NCBI GenBank assembly: GCA_943704425.1
Contig: CALSCP010002643.1
Location: forward strand, 8,889-72,888
DNA from: Ministeria vibrans ATCC 50519
Lineage: Eukaryota > Opisthokonta > Filasterea
Direction: 5' to 3'
DNA: 64,000 nt
This document shows positions 1 to 10,534 of the stretch, one piece after another. Each line of letters opens with the position of its first letter. Positions within the stretch are counted from its first letter, which is position 1. The notes under the pieces are model-generated. The model searched no databases and was not told the DNA's origin. It saw only the letters and a program-made list of their open reading frames with translations. Both the position numbers and the translations under genes were made by a program.

Positions 1-42
1 ACTCACTCACTCACATTGAACACTCACTCACTCACTCTGTAG

Positions 43-319
43 GTTGATGAGGACCGCAAGCACCAGATTGAGGCGTGCATTGTGCGTGTGATGAAGGCCC
101 GTCGTCAGATGGCCCATGCCAATCTCGTTGCTGAAGTCACAAAGCTACTACAATCCCGGTATATAATTGCATGTACATACTCGTCTCGTAACACTCCCCG
201 TCTCTCATAGATTTATGCCTAATCCTGCACACGTGAAAAAGCGCATTGAGAGTCTCATTGAACGAGAGTATCTTGAGCGAAGTGCCGACCATCGTGGCAC
301 CTACCGCTACCTCGCCTGA
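43..319 (+). CDS. CUL3: Cullin-3, C-terminal end (partial)
   Basis: Scaffold of BTB-type cullin-RING ubiquitin ligases. Only the C-terminal neddylation (winged-helix) domain is inside the window; the gene begins upstream of base 1. Exons 43-158 and 211-319 join in phase 2 (intron 159-210, GTATAT..ATAG). The peptide contains [20 protein letters not shown], in which the lysine of RVMKAR is the conserved NEDD8 acceptor, then [13 protein letters not shown] and the terminal YRYLA. Family knowledge: CUL3 ends in a near-identical block including IKKRIEGLIEREYL and YTYVA, closer than CUL1, 2, 4 or 5. An upstream acceptor CTGTAG at 37-42 follows an ACTC-repeat intron tail. Very confident in cullin, confident in CUL3. 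Confidence 0.93.
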
Positions 320-507
320 GCTGTGTGTACCGTACCGCCTCTGTTTTGATTCATTTTGTAGAAATAATAATAATACTAGTTCACGTCTTTTTACACACAT
401 TTTTACGTTGACTTGACTGCATTTTTTTACTTGACAACAGTCACAACACTAATAACAACAATAATAATTATTATTACTAACATCACCTTCGCAATAAGTA
501 TAGCTTC

Positions 508-1405
508 ATGACTGCAAGCGTAAGCAAATAGTTTTCGTTTCCTTGACAACCACTCTAGCAACCCCCATTACCACTCTACCTCCTCTCTCTCTCTCTCTCT
601 CTCTCTACCTCCTCTCTCTCTCTCGCAAATGCGCATTTTCTCTCTATCCCCTGAACTGCCTTTTGCAACCCAACACTGCTCAGTGTTGTGGCTTCATCGT
701 TCTCACCATTTTGAGGACTTTGTAGGATTTGCGTCCCGAAGTGACGCTCGCCATGATCAAACCGGACGCTTTTGAGCACACCGAAGCTATCGTTGCCTAC
801 ATTCGGTCTCATGGCTTCATCATCCTTCGACAGCGCTGCGTGCAGTTATCACAGGCGGAGGTAGAGTCGTTTTTATAATTATAGTTATTTTCCTTGCGCC
901 CTCACTCACTCTCGAGCTCTTGCTTGTGATATGACAGGCAATGGAGTTTTACAAGGAACACAGCAACCGCCCGTTCTTTGATGATCTTGTTGCCTTTATG
1001 ACGAGCGGGCGAGTGACTGTGATGGCGCTGGCGCGCGTCAACGCTGTCACTGAGTGGCGTCGTCTGTTGGGACCGACAGATTCAGTGTGTGCGCGCACAG
1101 AGGCTCCCGAGAGCATTCGGGCGCTTTTCGGCGAAAACAACCGACGCAACGCGGCACACGGGTCTGATTCGACAGCGTCCGCTCACCGCGAAGCACGCTT
1201 TTTTTTTCCGGGTATCATTGTGCAAGACTATGAGTCTACCAACACGCCCACAGGCGAGTACACCATGTCATTCAACAAAACGCTCTTGGCCGGTCTAACA
1301 GCATTGTGCAAGGCCAAGCCAGCGGATCCCGTTGTTTGGCTGGCCGACTGGCTCCACCACAACAACCCTGCGGCGCCCACAGTCGCTGAACCGTCTGAAG
1401 AGTGA
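508..1405 (+). CDS. NME5: Nucleoside diphosphate kinase homologue 5 (radial spoke protein)
   Basis: NDK-fold protein of ciliary radial spokes. Exons: 508-519 (MTAS), 726-860 and 938-1405, all joining in phase 0. The NDK domain starts at EVTLAMIKPDAF and holds the active-site-type histidine in NAAHGSD; the last part, GLTALCKAKPADPVVWLADW, is the Dpy-30-like tail typical of NME5 and absent from housekeeping NDKs. The divergence of the NDK loop and the tail point to NME5 rather than NME1/2. The 12-base first coding exon is the weakest part of the model; an ATG inside exon 2 (MIKPDAF) is an alternative but would cut the first strand. A TC repeat (580-625) lies in intron 1. Implies a motile cilium. 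Confidence 0.88.
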
Positions 1406-1662
1406 AGACGAGAAAAACAGTAAAAGTGTACAATAGACTTTGCATTATATGTTCCACATGAGTCTTGAAATTACTTGAAAGCATACACGTAGCCTACCAG
1501 GTACGTACGTGCATATGGAGTACTGACTGGACTCACTATGTCAAGGATCAAAGTTTTGTTGGATAGTTGACGTGGAATGAGTCGAAGAATTGATATTGAT
1601 TCAATTTAAACTTTTTTCTCTCTACGCCAAGGGACCCCCAAACGCAATAATAACTCTAAGCC

Positions 1663-2695
1663 ATGGACAATCTCATCAAGCACGTTGAAAGTTTTCCGCG
1701 CAAGAAGTCCATTTTGGTCGTTGGCCCAAAGGGTGCGGGAAAATCAAGTCTGGTCGAAAAGCTCAAATGGGTTGCTGAAAACGCTCAAAACAAGAGAAAA
1801 CGCAAGCAAGCAGGCAGTATCACAAAACACAAGGCTCTCAGACCAAAAAACTCGGCGCCTACAACCACTTTTCGTAAGTTTATTGTTTTTTGTGACTCGA
1901 CCCCCCGAGATTTTTTTTGTGCATCTTTTATACAAATCCCAATCGCCCCAGTGAAAAAGTGATACAAGCATACATTCATATGTAACTCTAGCGCATTGAT
2001 TGGTGATTAGACTTTTATTTAGACTGTAACAGAAAGAGTATGTGTCTCTCTTTTCTGTGAGTCGGTTTGAGGAATTTATTATTTTGAGGGTCGGTCGGAC
2101 GAACTAATCTTCCCGTTCTTTTTAGACAATGTCACTCTCGCGACAGGAACCACAGTTCAAGACTCGCCGGGTCTTTCGTCATTTGACCAAGCAACATGTG
2201 CGCGCCTTCAGACTACGGTTGACGGAAGTCATTCGACGGAGGGAGTGACGTTGGAACAATTTGCTCAGCCTGCAAGTTATTGGAAAAGTGTGATGACAGT
2301 CTTTAAAAGACGCACTTTTGATGCAATTATCATTGTAACGTCCGCTCTTCAGAGCGAAGCTCTTCGCGAAGACGAGTACCAGTGTGGACGCATCAAGAAA
2401 ACGTTTGCCAAAAATGGTGGGGAAATAATGCTGTTGAAAGAGTCATCTCATTGTTTGTTGTGTAGTGCCCACAATTCTTGTGTTGACCCACGCAGACAAA
2501 GTCGGTCAGCGCAAACAACTCAAAGAGCACATTCGACGGGCGCAAGCAGTGACGGGCATTGAGAAGGTCCTGCCACTCAGCGACATGCATGTTGAGCAGG
2601 ACACACTCCACGTTGCGAGTGACGAACATGTCAGGCAATTCACACGCGTCGTCGAAGAGACAGCCAATGCGCTCAATACGACTAGTGATAATTAA
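1663..2695 (+). CDS. Small P-loop GTPase-like protein (243 aa)
   Basis: Exons 1663-1873, 2126-2416 and 2466-2695 join in phases 1 and 1 (second intron only 49 bases). The protein has G1 GPKGAGKSS near residue 21, a G3-like DSPG, and G4-like THAD preceded by a hydrophobic strand (PTILVLTHAD), so a Ras-like/TRAFAC GTPase fold. It is not a Ras, Arf or Rab. The overall plan (short, G4 THAD, helical C-terminus) is reminiscent of AIG1/GIMAP or other immunity-type GTPases, but I cannot fix the family. It lies 268 bases upstream of the candidate 5' exon of the TIR gene on the same strand. No membrane segment or lipidation motif is obvious. Confidence 0.7.
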
Positions 2696-2962
2696 AATAA
2701 TAATAATAATAATCCCTTTGAATATGTCTTCTTTTTTTATATTAATAAAAATATTAATAATAATACGAAGAAGAATACAACCCATTTATTAATAATACAG
2801 TCAGTCAGTGACTGTCAGTCACCACGCAAACCGAAGCTGGAGAATTGTAAATAATAATAATATTATGATTTTTCGAAATAAATTCTCTATAATATTTTAT
2901 TATCTTATTTCTGAGTCAAAATCATTTCTGTTCACTCTGTAATTCGAACCTCTTGCACTAGA

Positions 2963-3044
2963 ATGAGCACACCCCACACACTCAAGACCTCTCGGCAGGA
3001 TTGTCCTTCACGCAACATCGACCAGGACGCCGCTGGTGCTTCAG
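2963..3044 (+). other. Candidate 5' coding exon of the ZZ-TIR gene
   Basis: ATG at 2963 opens 27 codons (MSTPHTLKTSRQDC..) up to a good donor, TCAG|GTGAGT at 3045. It ends in phase 1, whereas the only clear acceptor before the ZZ-TIR frame (CTGTAG, 3841-3846) needs phase 2. Either another small exon lies in 3045-3846 or this exon is not joined as drawn. Low confidence. Confidence 0.3.
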
Positions 3045-3525
3045 GTGAGTTGAAACGGTTTCACATCCGAATTTTGCAATGGGATTTGTTTGTTGGAGGC
3101 CGTGTCGCTCTCTGTGGCGTTTGAGAGAGTTGTCAGTCGGGTGGTATGAGATGCGAGAGAGAATGTGAGTGCGGGCTTGTATCTCTTTCGAGGTCGAGTC
3201 CTTTTCTTTCTTTTCTCTCTCTCTCTGTTTGTATTATGCGCCTTGCCCCTGTCTTGCGGGGCCTGGGCGTATGTGCAGTTGGATGTTTGGCCTGCGACAG
3301 TGTCAACGGCTCAACGCCGAGTCAAGCTGCTTTGCAATCAAACGGTGTTTGTTGTGAGTTCGTTGTGAGTTTGTATTTGGCGTTTGTAGCGCTGTAGGAT
3401 GCTCGCAGAATGCACAGCAAGCGTAGTCGCACTATGGGTTCGTCGTCGTCTGCTTCGTCGCGTTCGTACTGCTGTTTTTTTTCTCTTCTTGCAGTGGGGT
3501 ATTCTTCGCGTTTGTTTCACACACA

Positions 3526-3600
<75 letters not shown>

Positions 3601-3762
3601 TCTCCCATCCGCAACAACTCATTTTCCTTTGCATCCTTCCCATTTCCCCTTCTTTCCTGCATTCCGTCACTGCTTGTCTGCCTCTGCCACTGCCGATCAA
3701 CCTCATTTTCTCCCTCCTGTCGCTAGATAACTACATGTAAGAAAAAGACTTATAAAAATATA

Positions 3763-3810
<48 letters not shown>

Positions 3811-3835
3811 TATTATTTTTAATTATTTTTCTTTA
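3045..3835. repeat. Non-coding stretch with (CA)n and (ATT)n microsatellites
   Basis: Intron or intergenic DNA. Holds a long CA repeat at about 3521-3595 and a TTA/ATT repeat at about 3763-3810, both preceded by pyrimidine-rich sequence. Open frames through the CA repeat are low-complexity artefacts. The CTGTAG at 3841-3846 is the likely end of an intron. Confidence 0.7.
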
Positions 3836-6613
3836 TTGTACTGTAGCAAGCTCTCCACTGGCATGCTGTTTTCTGAGCCCGAGACACACAAAGGGGTTTC
3901 TTGTGACACATGCCATGTCTCTCCAGTTGTTGGCAGACGCTGGAAGTGCGGCGAATGTGACGATTTCGATTTGTGTCACAGTTGCCTTCATGCGGGACCT
4001 CCGTCGTGCGGTCACGACGTCAACAGCTTTGTCCGTCGACGTCTTCCCACCAGAGAGGAGATTATTCACCATTTGTCTGGATTTGAGAGTGTTTTCAGGC
4101 GTTTTAATGAGAGCGTCTTCTCCCTTCATAAGCTTCTCCGCACTATTGCCGATGACCTTTGCCCGTTGAGCTTGGCGTGGACCTCACGTGTCTCAATGAT
4201 TGCTAACGGTGTTGAAGCGGTTTGGCGCGCGTTGCCGTGTACTGTCCGCTATATTGCGGGTGAGCCGGCCGACTGCATTCGAACCAGTCTCGATCCCATT
4301 CAAGAGCTGGCAAACACGCTTGGCTCCATGTCGCAACACTCAATTCTACGCGATGGCACCACACTAGGGGGGCTCCGGACAGCCTATAAATTACGCACTG
4401 ATTTGGCCAAAGCATCCTTTTCACTCGGCGTCAAAGTTGCTACCGCCGTTGACATTGTTATCGACGCCAACACTGCTCTGTACGAAATGTATGCAGAGGT
4501 GCAAGCAGCAAGCAGTACTCATGATACGTATGCTTGTGCATGGCTTCCACAGTTGGACATGCTGCGTCGTCGCATAGACCACTTTGAATGGCTGTGCACA
4601 GTGGATTTGTTTCGTCGCTGGCACGACAGCTCGGAGATGCTCCGATTTGACGCGTCGTGGGACACACACCTTCGTGATGCTGTTACCAGTGCAAACGAGC
4701 TTCAGCGTGACGTGGCAACCGAGGAGCGAGCAGGTCAAGAATGCACATGCGAGGGTAATGAAGCAGGCATGGGCACGTGTGTTGCGTGCAAGCTGTCACA
4801 AGTGTGTGAGGGCGCAGCGGATTTCAACGACGACGCCACTCTCTGGTACTTTGTTGGCGAAGCGTTCATTCAAGGGCGAGTGCACGACCGTGTGTTCATG
4901 TCGCATCGAGGCCCCGACACCAAAGCACTGCTGGTGAACGTGGCGCAACGTGAGGGTGCCTCGTCTGCGTGCTTTATTGACATTGTGAATGTGTCGCGTG
5001 GTGAGAGCGCGACGCGTTTCATTTTTGGAAATCTCGCACGCTCGCGCGATGCAGCTTTTTTGCTATCTCGCACGTTTGCTAGTAGTCCTTACTGTTGCGC
5101 GGAGCTTATTCTCTGGCAAGCGATTGTGGCGAACCGGCCGTCTTCAATCGAGTCGCGTACCTTTGTGGCGGTGGAGCGCGCAATGCCACCACGTCATCGC
5201 CAACTGGTCGAGCAGCTGTGTCGTCACGGCGGCTTGCACATCGCCTATGAATGCGACTCTGCCTTTGAGTTGTGCGAGAGAGCTGTGGCACATGTGCTTG
5301 AGCTGTATCCGGCGCCAGACGCTCCGCCGCTGGGCCGTATTGGCCTGTGGAACGCCAGCACGTCCGGACTGCGAGAGATGCGAACGTGGAACGGCGGCTA
5401 TGTCAACCTGTATGCACTGATGTGCGTAGGCATTCAGGTTGCCAATGGCTTTGCACGGGCCCTTCACGTTCTTCCCGACATTCCTATTTTGGTGGACCCC
5501 ACACGTGAAGTGCCTGTGGAAGAAATCGACGCGCTTCTGCAACTGAGCGGACCTCAAGCGGTTGAATTTCAACGTGTTGTGGAGAGCATGGAGCCCACTT
5601 TATCGTCTATACCGGCGCGCTGGCTGTGCGTTGAAAACGAGCACATTGACGCACGAACGGCGAGGATGCTGCGCGACGGTCTGGTGCAGCGCTGTGAGGC
5701 CATCATGATCGCCGTGACGGATTTGATTGCCGAGCGATTGGTCACCCTGCTGCGCCAACCGGCGGTCGCAGTCGCCGGTGCGGTCTGGATGGGCACGCGC
5801 GGCAGCCTTGCATTGGTCCTGTCGTTTCTCGCGTGTGCAGCAGAGCGTATCAAGGATGCTTGCTCTACACTGATGGGTCGCAGTGTGCGTATGAATCAGC
5901 CGCCAGAGTTTGCCAATGCCCTTCCGGCGAGCGAACGGATGCTGCTCGTGGACGACATTGAGTTTGATGTGTGTCTGGCCATTGACAACCTTGCCGACTT
6001 TCTTCGACTGCTGCCGGAGACAATGGGCGGTGATGTTGGTGCGGTGGTTCGGGCTCTGGGGGGAGACGAGTGGACGGCCGATCAGTGGTTCATGGCGTGT
6101 TTGGGCGTGCAGGAACAGTATCGCTTGCGTCGTCGATGTTTCATGCGCTCCAACAGCCACGATGATGTCAATGTCACCCGTGTCCTGGGCGCACGTGAGG
6201 TTGCACTCCACTGCGTCGCCACCAACGACCACCTTCACTTTGTCGACCGCTTGTTGTATGCGTTTGCCATGCTGGGCATTCAGAGTCGCACTGTCATGTT
6301 CCTGCAGGTCAACGATCACACAAAGGTGACTGACGGTGCTGTTCACATTGGTTGGCCTGCCACTAGCGGACTTGAGCGTGGTGATGTTCCTCACTATACT
6401 TTCAAGAGTGCGTCGCAGCTCTTTATTTTTTCGTCGATGAAGGACAAACTTGCGGACATTCTGCAAAAAACGCGCACTGTCACTGGTCTTGGATATGCTG
6501 TGCTCACAGAGCACCTTGAAAAATTCATGGCATTGCGGCTGGAGCTCAATCTCAACGAGGAGCCAACAGCCGAGTCGTTTGCCTCCTTTGTGCGTGAGCA
6601 ACAAGATAAATGA
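3836..6613 (+). CDS. ZZ-type zinc finger / TIR domain protein (about 920 aa)
   Basis: Numbering from the open frame at 3836; the first in-frame ATG after the probable acceptor is 3863. Residues 18-62 form a ZZ finger (C23, C26, C38, C41, C47, C50, H52, H60). A second Cys cluster (ECTCEGN, CVACKLSQVC) precedes a TIR domain at about 350-480: strand A and A loop read RVFMSHRGPDTK, the same pattern as plant and bacterial TIRs, and the alphaC motif SPYCCAEL supplies glutamate E423, the position of the NADase catalytic Glu. The 440 residues after it are not recognised; they are alpha/beta-rich without clear repeats or membrane segments. One exon covers 3847-6613. Known family role: TIRs with this Glu can hydrolyse NAD+; activity here is inference. 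Upstream on the same strand is a GTPase gene; downstream and convergent is an ANK-AAA gene. Confidence 0.8.
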   Translation: MYCSKLSTGMLFSEPETHKGVSCDTCHVSPVVGRRWKCGECDDFDLCHSCLHAGPPSCGHDVNSFVRRRLPTREEIIHHLSGFESVFRRFNESVFSLHKLLRTIADDLCPLSLAWTSRVSMIANGVEAVWRALPCTVRYIAGEPADCIRTSLDPIQELANTLGSMSQHSILRDGTTLGGLRTAYKLRTDLAKASFSLGVKVATAVDIVIDANTALYEMYAEVQAASSTHDTYACAWLPQLDMLRRRIDHFEWLCTVDLFRRWHDSSEMLRFDASWDTHLRDAVTSANELQRDVATEERAGQECTCEGNEAGMGTCVACKLSQVCEGAADFNDDATLWYFVGEAFIQGRVHDRVFMSHRGPDTKALLVNVAQREGASSACFIDIVNVSRGESATRFIFGNLARSRDAAFLLSRTFASSPYCCAELILWQAIVANRPSSIESRTFVAVERAMPPRHRQLVEQLCRHGGLHIAYECDSAFELCERAVAHVLELYPAPDAPPLGRIGLWNASTSGLREMRTWNGGYVNLYALMCVGIQVANGFARALHVLPDIPILVDPTREVPVEEIDALLQLSGPQAVEFQRVVESMEPTLSSIPARWLCVENEHIDARTARMLRDGLVQRCEAIMIAVTDLIAERLVTLLRQPAVAVAGAVWMGTRGSLALVLSFLACAAERIKDACSTLMGRSVRMNQPPEFANALPASERMLLVDDIEFDVCLAIDNLADFLRLLPETMGGDVGAVVRALGGDEWTADQWFMACLGVQEQYRLRRRCFMRSNSHDDVNVTRVLGAREVALHCVATNDHLHFVDRLLYAFAMLGIQSRTVMFLQVNDHTKVTDGAVHIGWPATSGLERGDVPHYTFKSASQLFIFSSMKDKLADILQKTRTVTGLGYAVLTEHLEKFMALRLELNLNEEPTAESFASFVREQQDK

Positions 6614-6797
6614 ATAATTATTGTTTTTTTTGCAATCTCGAATCTCGCGTACTCAATAATCTCACACTAATGACTAAGCACACTAATCACCCACGAAGCA
6701 CATTAATGAGCACACAATAACCACTAACAAACCTCTAACCACATAGATCCACACACACACACACACAAAATAAATTTTATTTGAAGAAAAAGGAACA

Positions 6798-9700
6798 CTA
6801 ACTGAGAAAAGAAAGAGAAGGGAACCCTTCGGGAATCCAGCTCAACCTGGCCTTGGGTACTCGTTGGTGCCCATCCGCGCCACTACTCTCACTTTCTCCC
6901 TCGTCGTCCCCTTTCTCACTGGGACTCACTTCCTCATACGATCGCTTTTGACCACGCTGCTCCACCACATCTTCCACATCCTTAGAAGCCATTGGGTCAA
7001 CATTGATTTGTTCCGAGTCCCTCGCTTCCTCTTCTTCATCTTCTTCATCTTCTCCTTCCTCTTCTTCCTCTTCTTCTCCCAACGCCTCAACTGGCTGCAC
7101 TTCTTCTCCTTCAGACTGCACAAGATCCTCCTCTTCCACCTCCTCCTCCGCCTGTGGCACACTCCTCTCCACCGCCAGCGGATCTGCGAACTCCCTCGTC
7201 ATGCTCCTCGTCTCCCGCTCACCTCTCATCTCCCGCTCACCTTCCATCTCCTCTTCCTCTTCTTCTTCCTCCTCAGTCGTACTCTCAACAACAAATCGTT
7301 CGGGGTCACGCGCACGCAACTGCTCCACGTACGCCAAGCGCAATGCCAGTCCTTCCTGCACCTTGGCTGCCTGATGACGCTCAATCTCTACACAATATCA
7401 TAACAATCATAATAATAATAATAATAATTATTATTATTGTCAATAATAATTATGGATTCACTATTAATTCGTTAATTTACTCGCTCGTGTGTCACGGTCT
7501 TGCGCCCACTTCTTCAACATTTTAGATGATGTCGATGTAGTTGTGAGTTCAGAATGGGTTGAGAACACATCAATTTGTATTTCCATGCTGCTCCCTTGTT
7601 CCTCCTCCAACGCCTGAGCTGTACTCTCCCTATGAAAGAAAGGTCAATCTTTTCCTTCTCTTTACTTCATGTGCTTTTGATTCTAACACTCCCGCATCAA
7701 TCGTCTCGAAGAGCTGGATGTGACTCAGGTCCGCTGCAAACACTGAGAGTGTGCCGTCGGCGGCGTTGCCATCGACATCGTCGTCGTCTTGGTCTGACAG
7801 TGACTCCGCCAGGTGCTCCTCAGTCCTGTGTGTCCACTCGAGCATTCCTCCCGTGTTCAGGCAGTAGAGTACGTGCCGCTGTACCAGCTGAGTGCGCACA
7901 AAGCACGGGATGTCCGTCCATCGGTCCATCGCATAGAACGGGCAATGAAAGTGGATCGTGTCCATAAAGGGCTCACCGGAAATGACCAGTTGCGCCTCGA
8001 CATGTGCCTTCAGCTGCTCCTTGTGTGCCAAAATGAGCCGCTCATACTCTGTGGCGCTTGGCGACTCGGACAACAGCATTTCCTCCACTCTCTGCCTCTG
8101 CACGTGGCCCGCACCTGTGAGAGTCTCTGAGGATACTGTAAGGAGGAAAGTGCAGTCGGCAACACACACCGTTGAGGTGGGGATTGGATTAATGCCTTGC
8201 AGTAAACGCACAAGGGCCGCAAAGCACTGGAGAGCATACTGGCGGGTGATTTCATCTTGCTGCAACAGCTCAGTCAGTCGTACAACCATCACCACTGGTC
8301 TGCACCCGCAGCGCTGTAGTGCATCTACGTGCTCAAGACACGCAGTCACACTGTCGGGGTCTAGTGCGTCGTACGTCGCCACCACTTCAGTGGTCGTCGT
8401 CAGGTTTGGAAGACCATTGATGCCTCGAAACACCCGCTCGACCATGTTCTTCTTGCCACAACCCGACGAGCCAAAAAAAAGTCCCACTGTAGGCACGTCA
8501 GGCCTGGTCAGACCAACACGGGTGTTGCGGATGGCCGTCACACGCTCACAAAGACGCCGCACAGTTGCACGCTGACCAACAAAATCCCCAAGCCACAACT
8601 CAGAATTGGTCGGGTCTGCGCGACGCACAATGCGCTGCTCGAGCCATCGCGCATGTAGAGCCGTCATCCGCAGCGCCGCCGAGGGCCCATCAGCACCCCA
8701 GTCCAACATGGCAAGCGAGCGTCCATCCCAACTCATTGAGGGCGTCACAGTATCCTCTCCCGTGAATGGAAGCAGTGTTGGCTCGAGCGCCGCAAAGTAC
8801 CGCAGAACACGCGACTGCCACAGCGCTACGTGCAATTATGTTCAATTCCCTTCCCTTTTTTTATTGAAATGCTCTCACCTGTGTGTTCTGGCTGAATGCG
8901 ACGACTCCAAAAATTGATCTCGTCGCCGTTTCCCTCCGTCAGCGCCTCCACCTGCAGAAAGACGAGAAAAACAACACAAAAATATTATTATCAAATTTAT
9001 GCTCCACTGATCATTACCAGTCGTGTTTGAAGCGCCTCGAGAACATCTAAAAGTTGTTGGTCTGGGCTGCTTGGCAATGTATCGATGGTGCGAGTGAGGT
9101 AGCGCAAGGGGGAGTCACCCTGATTTGAGATGGAGAGAGGGCTTGCACTCCAGCGTTTGCTCAGTAGCTGTAGGGCTGTCAAGTAGTCCTTGTCTAGTAG
9201 ACACCTGAACAAGATGGTGTGTCCATTGGTGTCCACAAAGTCGCTGATTTCTTCTGCAAGATACGTACGACATTCAGAAGGAGTTGTGGGGTGGGTCACT
9301 TTAGTTTGATTCACACCTCTCTGGTGCATGGTTGGCTCTTGTCGAACCCATGTCTTGTAAAAGTGTGCCTCACGTCGAAGCATGCGTGAAATGAGAAGCG
9401 ACCGAATGGTAATGACCTTCTCGTGGAAACGTCCCAGCCTGGTGCGAAGATCCTTTGCAAATCGTTGCAGGCGAGCGTCGAGTCGTTCAAGAACTGCCTT
9501 GAGTTCATCCGCACGTTTGCAGTTGAGTGGCACCGCCTCCATGGCACGAACAATCGCAATAACGCCATCTACGTTTTGAGTTTTAAGAGCCATATCAAGT
9601 GGTGTCTGTTCTTCATCATTGTTCCACAAATAGCATCCTACAAAAACAAAATAAAATAATAAAAATTAATATTATTATTAGTAATAATTTTTATTATCAT

Positions 9701-10299
9701 TATTATTATTATTATTCGTCGACCCACAGCACTATTGCCACATCACCCACAATACTCAATAGATTTGATAGCCTCTCGATTTGTGAGACTTGGCGACCCC
9801 TTGAATTTTTTATGATACGCTGGGTAAACACGAAACGCAACAATTGTATAGGGAAAGTCAAAGGAGTGCCGCGAAATGTGTGTGCGGAAGAATACTCGAA
9901 TATTCGAATCTTCGAGACGAAAAAAAAATTTGAGGGTCGAGACAAAAAAAACATAAACGTACTCTCTGGTGTGCCATTGTCCAATGCAGGGTCGGTACAG
10001 TACGCAATTAGAAGACGATAGACCTCTTGGGAGTGCTCTGGGGGGCAGTAGGCGGCTGCGTGGAGGGCTAGTTTGCGTTTGAAGGTGTGCTTCGAAGTCG
10101 GCTCGCGGACGGTAAAGGACGCCTCGTAGCACGGATCAGCGTTGCAATACGTGAAGAGGTACTTGATCATCTCTTTAAGGCGGACAACATTGCCGTCAGC
10201 AGCCGCCTGGTGGATCGGCCATGGGTCTGAAACGAAAATGAACAATGAATAATTCCCCTTTAAACCTTTTTCCGACGTACTCGCGAGGTCAATGCTCAT
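6798..10299 (-). CDS. Ankyrin-repeat protein with degenerate AAA+ (ClpB-like) ATPase domain
   Basis: Exons on the minus strand: 10299-10281, 10226-9963, 9637-9018, 8951-8879, 8825 to about 7698, about 7630-7490, about 7391-6798; the first five joins are phase-checked. N-terminal ankyrin repeats (PWPIHQAAADGNVVRLKEM, LALHAAAY, TPLDMALKTQN, HTILFRCLL) are followed by FVGQRATVRRLCERV and a P-loop VGLFFGSSGCGKKNM, the layout of Clp/HSP100 D2-type AAA+ modules. The residue after the Walker A lysine is Lys instead of Thr/Ser, and the Walker B position reads VVMVVRLTE rather than hhhhDE, so ATP hydrolysis looks lost. The C-terminus is a long Glu-rich tail. ANK plus AAA+ recalls mitochondrial CLPB/SKD3, but no transit peptide is visible and the motifs are degenerate. 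Starts 235 bases from FLCN, head to head. Confidence 0.72.
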
Positions 10300-10534
10300 T
10301 GAGGATCCTTCAAAAAATAACAGCTCGCACGATGGCAGAATAACAATACGTTACACGTTGATCTTTTGTCTCTTTTTTTGGAGAGATGGTTTTGAGAAAG
10401 AAAAAGAAAAAAGTGATGTTTTATTCGACTTCGACTTCGACAAAAAACAAAGGATCTTTAATCAAAAATCAAAATAATTGAAATTCGCCTCGCGCCCTCC
10501 CCCATGACCAAGAAGAACTGAGTGGGGGTTAGAG

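Noticed and set aside
3338-3740. Open frames encoding Cys-Val or His-Thr runs
   Set aside because: Translation of the CA/TG microsatellite.
5600-6604. 334-codon minus-strand open frame across the ZZ-TIR gene
   Set aside because: It lies antisense to a strongly coding frame with recognisable domains; composition is that of a complementary shadow and no motif is present.
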